Origin: Ophiothrix spiculata
Taxonomy: Eukaryota > Echinodermata > Ophiuroidea > Amphilepidida > Ophiotrichidae
Length of the DNA: 39,750 nucleotides
Assembly: GCA_000969725.1 (NCBI GenBank)
Contig: JXSR01S011434.1
Direction: 5' to 3' (one strand)
The translations under genes and the position numbers were made by a program. Below the pieces are notes generated by a model that worked only from the letters and a program-made list of their open reading frames with translations, was not told the origin of the DNA and made no database searches. This document shows, piece by piece, positions 21,343 to 32,800 of this stretch; the stretch's first letter is position 1; the number at the start of each line of letters is the position of its first letter.

Positions 21343-22370
21343 TGTGACCCGTCATATCGAAAGGTACCTTAAGGATAAGGTGATATTGCTTTTTAATTCT
21401 GGCAGAATATACTTATTTAAACAAACAAACATACTGTATAAATTAACTAACAAACAAACAAACAAACTAACTAAGTTAGTTTGTTTGTTTGTAAATAAAT
21501 AAATAAATAAATAAACAAACAGGATTCGAAACTTGGACCTTGGCATTACCAGCGCCACGCGCTACCAACTGAGCTAATGAGTCAGATGGGAAAGAGTGGT
21601 CCATTTTATATCTATACGCCTTCAGTTCTAACTTCAGCGCTAACATTCCTCTGGCTAATGGTTACTGCCGACTGTTTTGTATCACAAGATCAAAAGCAAA
21701 GCCAGCGGGCAGTGTGTTTTGTTTTATGAATCGTCGTTGTCAATTGACTATTGTTAAAAAAAATCTATTGTTTAACTCAAGGTCATCAGGCTGATCAGGT
21801 GTTGCGCTTGTACCAGAAGGGACTTGTATTTAAAACTCCTGCTACACACTCGATGAAGTGTGAATAATTCATTGAATTCTATTGGGATATGCAGTTAACT
21901 CATGGATATATAGGCAATTCACTCCCTTGAACTAGGTATGAAGATTAACGTACGTTTCATATAATCTAGTTGATTAAAGTTTGTGGGTACCGTGACGGTA
22001 AACGATATGCATTTTACAGTAAGGGTACCGTAGACGATAACCTTTACCTTATTTACGCAACCTTTCAATTAATCAGGTTTCAGCATCCAAAACACAACAC
22101 AAATATTTTTAAAACCGAGATAAATATCCTTTCTCCATTCAGGTTTTACCAGTACAGAAACTTTAAACTCAAATTTTCTCAGAACTACAGTTTTCTGAAA
22201 CAGCCCGATGCCTTTTTCCAATTTGGATGTAACTTTGCAATTGAACATCCAATAACCAAAAGCAAGGTGTCATTTTAAAGCTTGTTAATTAATATAATCT
22301 TTCAGATGAGACCAAAAAATCCATTTTCATTTTGGGACCCTTAAGGTACCTTTCGATATGACGGGTCACA
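21343..22370. mobile_element. 1,028-bp element with TGTGACCCGTC ends
   Basis: The ends TGTGACCCGTCATATCGAAA, continuing 'ggtaccttaagg', form a perfect inverted repeat of about 32 bp with 22339-22370. No target duplication is visible. The interior contains a tRNA-like SINE piece (21460-21600) and an open frame 21970-22278 with no recognised motif. The tip shares TGTGACC with the element at 9098-9537. Confidence 0.85.
21415..21592 (-). mobile_element. tRNA-Ile-derived SINE-like sequence with AAAC/AAAT repeats
   Basis: On the minus strand, 21590-21521 reads TTAGCTCAGTTGGTAGCGCG, then GTGGCGCTGGTAATGCCAAG, then AGTTTCGAATCC. This follows a metazoan tRNA-Ile from D arm to T arm, including both Pol III boxes. 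The anticodon loop is CTGGTAA rather than the usual CTAATAA, and no acceptor stem forms. Simple repeats of TTTG and ATTT follow (21415-21520), themselves making an inverted repeat (ttagt/actaa near 21470). Confidence 0.72.
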
Positions 22371-22740
22371 TTTGTTTGGAGACACTTAAGTCACAACCTG
22401 TGTTTCCCTATGATTACCTGCACAATAAAAGTTAAACAAACCAACATTTTTGATATCTTTCATCTACACTCTAAAATACCCATAAAAAGAAAACTGGGTT
22501 GATTATTTCTTTTCAATTTGGATGATATTGATATATCTAGGTCTTGTGTGATTGCATGTGGATAATAAATATAACACAACATTATCCAGGCTAGCAAGTA
22601 AATCTGTACAACTCGCATTGAACATTGTGCACAGAAATAAGTATATGAAGTTACTTAATTTTTCTGTTTAAAAACTATATCCATGCCACATATAGACCTA
22701 TGCAACCAAATCACGAAGTAATCACCTTAAATGTTAATTC

Positions 22741-22962
22741 CTATAGATCACACTATAATTGGCATATTTTCACCGCTGATAGATATTGGCCATATCGGCA
22801 CTCATAACAAGGCATAAGAATGGCATCATGTGATGCACTGTAACGGAATCCAAACATACCTGTGTGTCAGTAATAGTATGGTTGCATCATGTGATGCCAT
22901 TCATGAGTCAATGAGTGCCAGTACCCCCTCAGCGTTGAAAATACACCAATTATAGGAATGGC
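22741..22962. mobile_element. Palindromic MITE, about 220 bp
   Basis: The ends 'tataattggcatattttcac' and 'gaaaatacaccaattata' pair, as do inner blocks 'atggcatcatgtgatgca' and 'tgcatcatgtgatgccat' (exact). The superfamily is unassigned. Confidence 0.78.
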
Positions 22963-23572
22963 CTACATGATGGTTCCACTGGAAAGCGGACATCTTAAAG
23001 GATTACATATATTGATTAACATAACTGCTGACATACTGAATGACATTTAAGAGTCACAAATCCATAAAATAACATATTAGTATCATTACACAATATATCT
23101 AAGCTAGTTCAGAGTAACAGGCACTGAAATCCTGGTTAAGACTTTTTCACAAGATGAGAAATATGTTGGATTTACTGAAGATCTCCAAGGTCAAAACTTT
23201 TTTTTATCAATCTTATATAATAAATTCCAACTCCCCTATCCAAATAATCACAAGAAAACATAACTTAAGAGTCAGATTTTCTTTAGTTATACCAAGGACT
23301 GTAATAAATACGCACTTTCCTTGGCAATCGTGCATAGCAACAACAAAAAAACTTATCTACTTTTGTATCAAGGTGAATTCCTGAATAAATACAAATTTGG
23401 AACCCAGTAAAATATCTTGCAAAAAATCTGAATATCAAGTTCAATAAGCCACCTACATGTTGTACATGACAGATAAAAAATTATCAAAAATCATTGAAAA
23501 AGCAATCTGGAAACATAGCACCTTAAAAACATCACTCTTCGGTGGCCTGAAATTTAACATAACTCCAACATA

Positions 23573-23891
23573 CTAAAAAAATTCCAAATCATCAAGATTT
23601 GCCCCAGGGCCCACATAAATCCACTGCTTTCTTGGCCTGTTATGATACTTGGTAATTCTGTCTAGAATTTCTTCACTCTTACACACTTCTCCCCACAATT
23701 TATCCATCTCATCTTCTTCCTTGCGGGTCATTTGTCTTGGGTTACCGGCTTCTTCCTCCTCCACTTCTTTATCATACTCTTCTTTCAGGAACTTGTACTT
23801 CCATAGCTTCTTGTGGTATGCTTTCATGGCTCTGTTATAGGGTTCTGATACTCGTGTTCTTGATGCCTTGTTATTTTTGATGTCAAAGTAC
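23573..23891 (-). CDS. Terminal coding exon 4 of the minus-strand paralog
   Basis: The acceptor is ttcatacag (AG opposite 23892-23893); it enters in phase 2. It encodes 105 residues then TAG: YFDIKNNKASRTRVSEPYN..., a lysine/glutamate-rich helical stretch with EEYDKEVEEEEAG, a second helix (KLWGEVCKSEEILDRITKY) and RPRKQWIYVGPGANLDDLEFF-like basic-to-acidic tail. It aligns in plan with plus exon 4, with the tyrosine/aspartate start and YN..M..Y.KK.W motif conserved. Confidence 0.8.
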
Positions 23892-26800
23892 CTGTATGAA
23901 AATCAAACGTGAAAAAGACAAACATACAATTGCCCAATAATTAGAGAATAAAAGATAATATTTATTGTTTTGCCTGTCATCTATCATTTCCTAATGGATG
24001 TGCGTACATTATTTTGAGTAAATGGTGTCCCCGAAGGGGCTGCCCATTTTAGATCAAGACTTAAATAAATTATTTGCAAAAAACAATAGATATCATCATT
24101 GGAAAAGCATACACCCCTATTCAAACATAAAACATTCCAATTCATGTAAAGAATTGTGCGTCAGATGTGTGCATATATCTACACAGCGCCACAATCTACA
24201 ACACGTGGGCTCACTGCACGTAATGCTAATGCGCTGTCATATATTGTCTCAAAATGGATGGCCAATTATTCCATATAAGGAAGTTAATTCACACTCAATG
24301 GCTAAGAATAGTCTGTATCATATCTATCATGAATTCTCTGCTAAAGATATCCCTGATATAAACCAGTGGATAGTATTCCCCTTAATATAAGAGTACATCC
24401 CCACACACCCACAAGAGCAATAACTTACACTTTCAGTCTTGGCTTCAAATTCTCCATTTACCAAAAATAATCTGTGTTGTATCCATCATCATTAGATTTT
24501 TACCAAAGATACCCCTTGTAGAAGCCAATATATCAGAGTGTCCAGGCAATTCACTTTTAAATTGAAGTCATAATCCAATTCATTACCCCGGCAACAAAGG
24601 AATTTTTATAGGGGAACTGGTACTTACTGCCAATTTGATATCACCGCCATGTAAATCCTATGGGACGGCAGCAATCTTCGACTGTTGCTCATGGAGGGTC
24701 AGTTATCTTCGACTGTTGCTCATGGAGGGTCAGTTATTGTACCTCCAGCATTTTACGGCTCCGCGTGCCACACCTCGAGTCTTCGCAACGGATTAGTGGC
24801 AAAATTGGCGTACTTTGATAAGAGTAAGTCGCAATACACGCTACTTGAAACGCAGACACGGTTTGCGCGTGAAACAAAATGCACACGCTTTATATGCGTC
24901 AAGTGAAAATTTACGCAATCTGCCTGGATATCGGGCCAAACTCTGAATATATCCGGAGGTATAATAACTCTGCTAAAAGAGCAACACAAGATGGCGGAGA
25001 AAACTGGTTCTCCTATAAAAATTACTTGCCGGCAACCATTCCAAACTATTCATGTGGCTGACAGCATCAAATTGAATTACCTGCACTGACTGCAGTACTA
25101 CTGACAATAACGTAAGGTCAGATAATTTCCCATAGCAATAAAACTTGACCAACAAAGCGTGTAACTTAATCTTCTCTGGTGAAGACTATGCAACCCACTG
25201 TGAGCTGTGTGTATAGTGTGAAAGGTTGTCGGGTGTATTACTTAGTCTTCTCCCCACTGTGAGCTGTGTGTATAGTGTGAAAGGTTGTCGGGTGTATTAC
25301 TTAGTCTTCTCCGGTGAAGACTATGCAACCCACTGTGAGCTGTGTGTATAGTGTGAATGGTTGCTGAGGTAACCCAAGACTATTATGTAATCACTCCTAC
25401 AGTGAATAAACTTACACTTTCAGTCTTGGCTGCAAATGTTCCATCTCCCAATAATATTCCATATCATATCCATCATCAGTTCTATGCCAAAGATATGAGT
25501 AGAAAAACCTGTCAAAAGATATATGGTTTTATTTTTTATTAGATGTGATAAATCAATTTATTTTATTTTCTTAGCACTTAATATACTACACAGAATGTTC
25601 AGAGTTGAGTCAAGCCATTTTTTGCAATAAGTTTTTGCTCTGCTACTCATCAATTAAAAATTCAATACATATGAATCTGTAAATTTTTAGAAGCAAAGTG
25701 TTGAACATGTTTATTTTAATTTTTAGCAAAAAATTTTGGTACCAAATCCATATTTTTGGTACCCAAACTTTCTGGAAAATTTGCATAAGTAAAAATTGAA
25801 ATTAGATGATTGTTTAGAATCTAGAAACCAATGACTGGCGTTGAATTTTTTAAAACGTTTGAATTCTACCTGATTTTTTGACATATTGCCAAAAATATAT
25901 AAAAATCAAAAATTTGAGAAAGCTCAAACTGACATTAGTTTCCAGATTTAGAAAAAATAATCCAGTTCCAAATTTTATATAACTTGTAAGCAAATTTTAG
26001 TCTGGTTTTTTAATTACTGTTGGGGCCCCATACCCGGCCCCATACAGAATTAAAACATAGTAGCCCACGGGGATTTTTAAAATGTCTTGTAGAAATACAT
26101 ACACCACTCACCGAGCTAATCTTGGCCAACGTTGATCTTGGCTGTGATGGTTCAGCCCACATTNNNNNNNNNNNNNNNNNNNNNNNNNNNNNNNNNNNNN
26201 NNNNNNNNNNNNNNNNNNNNNNNNNNNNNNNNNNNNNNNNNNNNNNNNNNNNNNNNNNNNNNNNNNNNNNNNNNNNNNNNNNNNNNNNNNNNNNNNNNNN
26301 NNNNNNNNNNNNNNNNNNNNNNNNNNNNNNNNNNNNNNNNNNNNNNNNNNNNNNNNNNNNNNNNNNNNNNNNNNNNNNNNNNNNNNNNNNNNNNNNNNNN
26401 NNNNNNNNNNNNNNNNNNNNNNNNNNNNNNNNNNNNNNNNNNNNNNNNNNNNNNNNNNNNNNNNNNNNNNNNNNNNNNNNNNNNNNNNNNNNNNNNNNNN
26501 NNNNNNNNNNNNNNNNNNNNNNNNNNNNNNNNNNNNNNNNNNNNNNNNNNNNNNNNNNNNNNNNNNNNNNNNNNNNNNNNNNNNNNNNNNNNNNNNNNNN
26601 NNNNNNNNNNNNAGGGGGTAAAATTTAGAGTAAAATTGTATGTAAATCCTTGTTTATGGGCATCTCTTCAAGGGAAGCTAAAAATTATTTAGGGGTTTTC
26701 AGTGAGGTAATTGCCTAAGGACCTGGAATGAGGCTTACAACTGAACTGAGCTGACTATGGCCACAGTCGTCAGCAAAAATCTATTCAATATGCCGAGGTC

Positions 26801-29800
26801 GAGTAAAATTACAAATCAGGTAGACATGTTCAATGTAACATAGAATTGTCATATAATCCATATCATTGAAGTATGTTTCTAGTTAGTAGCGCCAAGAGGT
26901 TGCACACATTATTTGCTCGTGAATATTCTTAAGATTTTTATGGAAGGAGACTGCTTACTATTCTATAAAATCTACCATAGAATGCAGTTAGCACCAGGAC
27001 AATTTTGACAAGTGTATTTTGTCTTTTTGATGAGGTTTTGAGCCATTTTCCTTGCAAATTTTTCATCATATGGACTGTACTGAGGTATACTATATTCAGA
27101 AGGTCAGTTATCCTATGCATGGTCTACACTCAGCTCCATCAAGTGGCTAATTTTATCAGTTTGGTTTTCTCACATTTGATTTAACAACTCTACACATGGC
27201 TGGACTGCTTTGGTTAACTGCTTTATTATTTGCTATAACTGTGAATAAAACTGTCAACATGCCTCCTCTAACTTATTGCTCAGAGGAGCTATTGCAGTTA
27301 AGACCTGTTGGTAGGCCTACAAGGTTATCTAGTGATGTATACAAAACTATTAGAGAGTTGGGAATATGCAGTGTTAAACCAACAAGAAGACAGCAACATA
27401 TTCCTACCCTCATCACAACGAATAGGAGAAATTACTCAACAAATTCTAATCATGAAGCCAACCTTGCAAATTTAAGAACTTTGGCAACACATACCTCTGA
27501 CTCAAATAATCTGAACATTTGTTAATGGAATGTGCAATCTCTATGCAATAAAAGTGTTATATTTTCTGATTATGTGACTGAACATGATATTGATATTATG
27601 ATCGTAACAGAATCGTGGCTTAAAGCAGATGAGCACGTGATAACAGGAGAATGTACTCCCCCGGGGTATACATTCTTAAATATCCCTCATTCTTCTGGAA
27701 CTGGATGGGGTGGAATTGCTATCGTTTTTAAGACTCAGCTAAATCTCTGAATCACAAGTAATGGACTTCAAACTACCTACTTTGAATCTGTGTGCCTCTC
27801 TGACAAGCTATGTCGCTTGAATTTGGTTGTTTTATATCGCCCTCCCCAGTCAATAGGAAACAATTTCAGAACCTCTGATTTCTTGAGCGAATTTGACAAT
27901 TTTCTTGATGAAATTAGTTTGTTGCCTGGTAAACTTCTTGTTGTCAGGGACATGAACATCCACTGGGATAGACAAGATAAATCTGAAGTCAGACAATATG
28001 CTAGTATCATCTCATCAGTCAATCTGGTGCAGCATATTAATGTACCTACTCATAGATCAGGTCATATACTTGACCATGTTTTAGCTTGTCAGGACAGTGA
28101 TCTCTTTATTGATTATGATGTCAGAGTATACAAATATTGACTGCTTTGAGGGGCATGGTTTCAATTATTTTCCCGAGGTGATCTCAAAACCATGAATATG
28201 CCCGAAGCGAAGCTGAGGGCATATTCATGGTTTTGAGATCACAGAGGGGAAATAATTTTAACCATGCCCCGAACAAAAAGCAGTCAATATTCGTTTTATA
28301 TACCGAATATATAGATTTTCGTCATCTGGTTGGTTAAAAGAACCGATAATGATTTACGATATTTCTCTTTTCAATGCTGACCGCGCCGTATTTTGTGCGC
28401 AAAATGTATTGAGCGGGCCTAGTGAAAAATATGCCCCGGGCCTAGTAAAATCCATGCCCTCACATGAAACCAATCAGAGGACAGGAATCTATATATGAGG
28501 TATATAAAGAATCCTATTAGTTTGGCATCACTGTGTTCATTTCAAACTAAATATGAAGAAACCAGCACCTCAACGTATTACTGTAACTTCACGAAATTAC
28601 AAAAACATTGATGTTGAACAATTCTCAGCAGCTCTTCATGAACAACTGCACCCTGTTCCAGATGATTTCTCTGAAATTGATGCACTGTTGAAATGGTACA
28701 ACACAGTTTTCATCAAAGTTCTTGATAGATTTGCGCCAGCCAAAACACGTTCTTGTTCCTTTAGACATCATCAACCATGGTACAATGATGATGTTCATGT
28801 TTCTTGACGCGCAAGACATCGCACAGAATGCCAATGGCGTAAAAGTCGTTCTGAGGGTAATCATGAACGATACCAAGTTGCCATCAGGACTGTCAATGAC
28901 TGTATCATAAAAGCTAAGAAATCATATTACACCAGCAAATTTGATGGTGCCAACAACAAGACAGTTTTTCAGGTGATTAATTCGCTCCTTAATAATCAGA
29001 ACAAGTTATTGCCTGCTTCTGACGATCCAAGAGATCTTGCTACAAGATTTTCTAGATTTTTCACTACCAAAGTAAGTGACATCCGTAAATATCTTGATGA
29101 CTCTGACAGATTAGATATGTGTCAGTTCACTGACAGTCGCCAATTAAACTGTGAGCAGTTCTCTGACTTTGTTGATCTTTCGCATGATGATGTTAGCAAA
29201 TGTATTGGCCAAATGTCAAATGCATCTTGTATGCTAGATGCACATCCAACTTGGCTCCTGAAGGAGCACATAAAAGAACATTTGCCTGTGCTTACCAGAA
29301 TTGTAACAAATCACTTGGTGCAATTTGCGCATCGTGCCATTGTGACGCCACTCCTTAAAAAGTCATCTTTGGAGAAAGAGGTACCAAAAAACTATCATCC
29401 CGTCAGCAATCTTAGTTTTGTCGCTAAGTTAATTGAGAAGTGCGCTGCAAATCAATTTGTGAATCATCTTAATGCTAATGGTCTCATTGATCCATTACAA
29501 TCAGCTTACCGCAGCTCTCACAGCACAGAAACTGCCCTGATAAAAGTTATGTCTGACATTATCAGTGACATTGACTCTAGGCGTATAGTTTTGATAGTGT
29601 TACTGGACATGAGCGCTGCCTTTGACACTGTGGACCATACAATACTTCTTGATCATCTTAGGATAAGCTATGCAGTTTCTGGAACTGCCTATCACTGGTT
29701 TCAATCTTACATCAACGACTTGGCTTCACAAGTGAGCATATCTGGCACCCTTTTTAATCCTGTGTCTTCTAATTTTGGTGTGCTCCAAGGGTCTGTGCTA

Positions 29801-32800
29801 GGCCCGCTGTTGTTTACATGTTATTCAAAACCCATTGGTGATATTGTTTCGCTCCATCAACTGAGATATCATGTGTATGCTGATGATTGTCAGATTTATG
29901 CTTCTTGTTATCCCAACATTCCTGGTGATATAGAGGCCACTCTCAGTAACATAACCAAATGTACAGTAGAAACTCATTATAACGAAATCTGATACAAGAA
30001 AAGCCCTGTTATAAAGTAGTAATTTTCCTGTACAATTTTACTAATTTCTTTTGTTTTGTACTGTTTTAAAAACCCTGATATAACGAAATTTTGGATATAA
30101 AGAAGTAATTTGTCTGTCCCCAGCAACTTCGTTATAATGAGTTTCTACTGTATTATTGACATCAAAAAATGGCTCTCTGTTAATTACCTTAAGCTAAATG
30201 ATTACAAATGAGAGTTTTTTATTGCAGGATCAAAATTCAATCTCAAACATCTTGATTTTGATACCATTGCACTTACTATTGGTGAATCAAACATTAAAGC
30301 ATCACCATTTATTAAAAATCTTGGATTTTACATTGACTCAAATTTATCTCCGAAAGACAATACTGTTCCATATTCGTACTTTGTGGCGTATTCGTCGGTT
30401 TATAGATCGGGAGACTTGCCATCATGCAGTACGTGCCCTCGTAATTTCTAGACTCGATTATTGTAATAGCCTGTTTACTGTTTTATCTGCCAAAGACATT
30501 AGCCGTCTGCAAAGATTGCAGAATAATGCTGCCCGTCTTGTTTATGCAGTTGGAAGAAGAACTGAGGCTGCACCACTGCTTGTAGAACTACACTGGTTGC
30601 CAGTGAGGCAAAGAATTGTTTTCAAAATTGTTCTTTATGTCTTTAAAGCTTTTAACAACCTAGCCCCACCGTATCTGGCTGAACAGTTTTCTGTGTATGT
30701 TCCAGCCCGTGCTTTACGATCCACCATGGATACAACTCGTTTGGTTGTCCCAAAGACAAGCCTTGCCATTGGAGATCGTAGTTTGGAACAATCTTTCAAC
30801 ACACATGAGAACTGTTTAGTCAGTGGAGGTGTTTAAGAAATATCTTAAAGCTTTCTTGTTTTAACTTATATTATGCATTTTTTGTGTAAACGCTATGGTA
30901 CATTGTTTAATAGCGTCCTAAATGCCTGTTGTTGTTGTTTGTTGAAGATTGTGCGTTACCCATTTATTTATTGTGCTGGTACTTCCAATTTAGTGATATA
31001 AAAAGTAGCCACCCTAAATAGATCAAAAGTTACGATACAACAGGTAGAACTTATTGAATGACCCTCGTACTTTTCTCTGTAGGAATCCCAACCTTTGTAG
31101 TACTAAATATTGAAAAAATAATCTTGAATGGAGAGGTGTAAACCTGTGAGTGAGGTCTGATTGATTCATTACTTTTCAGCCTTTTCAACACATGTTTGTA
31201 ATAGCCAAGAAACCTAGTGATATTTTACATGTAAGACACTTGATAAGCTGCGCTGTTAAAAGATGTGCAAGTGCTTGATCAATCTTTAGTGTCTCAAAGA
31301 CAAAGCCCTGAACTGAACAGCGCCACGTTTGGCAAAGATAGCACTGATATGTGCAAAATCAAGCATGCCAAGTAAAAAATATGTCCGGGGGGGGGGGAGT
31401 CAAATATAATGTTGTAAGCAGGCGTGCACCAAGAACAACTTTAAAATTCAGCAATAAAAAATGAGGGTCACCGACCATCTAAGCGTGCTATGACGTCATA
31501 TATGATGACGTCATTTTTCTTTTAATGAACGATAACTTGAAAACTCGAGCGTTAGATTACTTGGTGTAATTAACTTTTTTTATCTGTTCAATGTTATACA
31601 ACCAAATTTTGACATTTTCATTGATGAAAATTGTTTTTTAGATTTTACCCCATGTAATTTTATCTCACACTATCTTTTTAAAACAGTGGGTCATTAAGCT
31701 ATTCCAAACAATTTAGTTTTTCCTGCAAAAAATAACTCTTTGATGTTAACTTTATGTCGACGTCGACAAAAACAATTGCGACATGACGACATAAAAAAAA
31801 CGGTCTCGACAGAAACCCTTATTTAGAGTGTGAATTCCTGAAAAGGGGAATATTTTAACTTCAAAAAAATCACACTTCAGGCAGGCGGTATAGGACACGA
31901 TATAAAGCATCCACTAGATTTAGGGACGAGGGATTTCTAAAACGCAAATTCAGAGTATGATTACGTGTATCTCTTTATTGGGTCACGTGACTCACGTATT
32001 GAAGAAAATAATTACAAAGATCATATTTTTACCTTTCCTCAAAAAAATACAAAAGTGTTCTTATAGTAAGTAACATAATTATGTTATTCTAAATCCGCTG
32101 GGGTTCACGCGTGAACCCCACTTTTTATATATGTTATCATATTTTTTAGCGATTACGAAAATAATTTTAGTGACCAACCCGGAAGTTGTATTTTTCCAAG
32201 AATTAGCAAAGGGTTATGCCAGAGGCGGTACAGGACATGACGCAGCCGGGGATCGGCTACGATATTGTACGGCAACCAGTAAAAGTTGCAACAACCTGCA
32301 CCGCCTGACTTCAGGGGTGTTTTGAAAACCTGTGGTCACGTCTGCTTACACCATTTTACTTGCACTAGGACGAACCGGCACTAGGAGATTGAATTTGGTT
32401 GCATATGGCCATTTTGATTTCATACACAACCACAAACAGTTTCACATGGATTTACTGAATCCAAAACAGTTTCTGCTAGCTGCTCAGCCTATTCAATTGA
32501 TATAAAGCAGTAAGCACCTTTGCAAATGGTTTGAGTGAAATGATAACATTTTCACTTTAAGTCCTTTATTATCCTCTGAATCAAAATAAAGTACAGAGAA
32601 CCTTGCTGTTTAGATCCACTGAATAAGATAAGCAGTTAGGAGAAACTATTTTGGATTCAGTAAACCCATGTGAAATTGTTTGTGGCCGTACGAAATCAAA
32701 ATGGCAATATGTAACCAAACTAAATCTCTTAGTGTTGACTGAAGCCCCCCGGGCAATACCAGGGTCATTTCTACTATAAGCTACTTACCTTAAATGTTCA

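Larger units (their letters stand above)
27196..30955 (+). mobile_element. CR1/L2-type LINE, nearly full ORF2 but broken by stops, frameshifts and MITEs
   Basis: Order on the plus strand: an N-terminal piece (27196-27525, ending in a stop just before WNVQSL); endonuclease pieces (27532-27750, TESWLK; 27790-28140, VVLYRPPQS and RDMNIHWD, where the usual GDFNIH is altered); a MITE cluster; a linker (28553-28807); the reverse transcriptase (28973-29992) with NYHPVSNLSFVAKLIEK, AYRSSHSTETAL, LLDMSAAFDTVDHTILLDHL (motif A), GVLQGSVLGPLLF (motif B, with VP changed to VL) and YADDCQIYA; a second MITE; then the C-terminal region 30198-30836 (SRLDYCNSLF, RLQNNAARLV, LHWLPVRQRIVFKI). It is dead. It lies in the last intron of the minus gene, in opposite orientation. 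Confidence 0.92.

Noticed and set aside
21970..22278. 102-residue open frame on the plus strand as a gene
   Set aside because: It lies inside a DNA element between inverted ends, has no motif I recognise, no splice context and no counterpart elsewhere in the window.
25196..25350. CRISPR-like array
   Set aside because: The repeats are direct tandem units with no unique spacers, in a eukaryotic context.
24022..25542. Open frames 24022-24390 and 25357-25542 as genes
   Set aside because: They share text because both cover copies of a dispersed repeat.
26020..26692. Long open frames across the gap
   Set aside because: They consist almost entirely of unknown bases.
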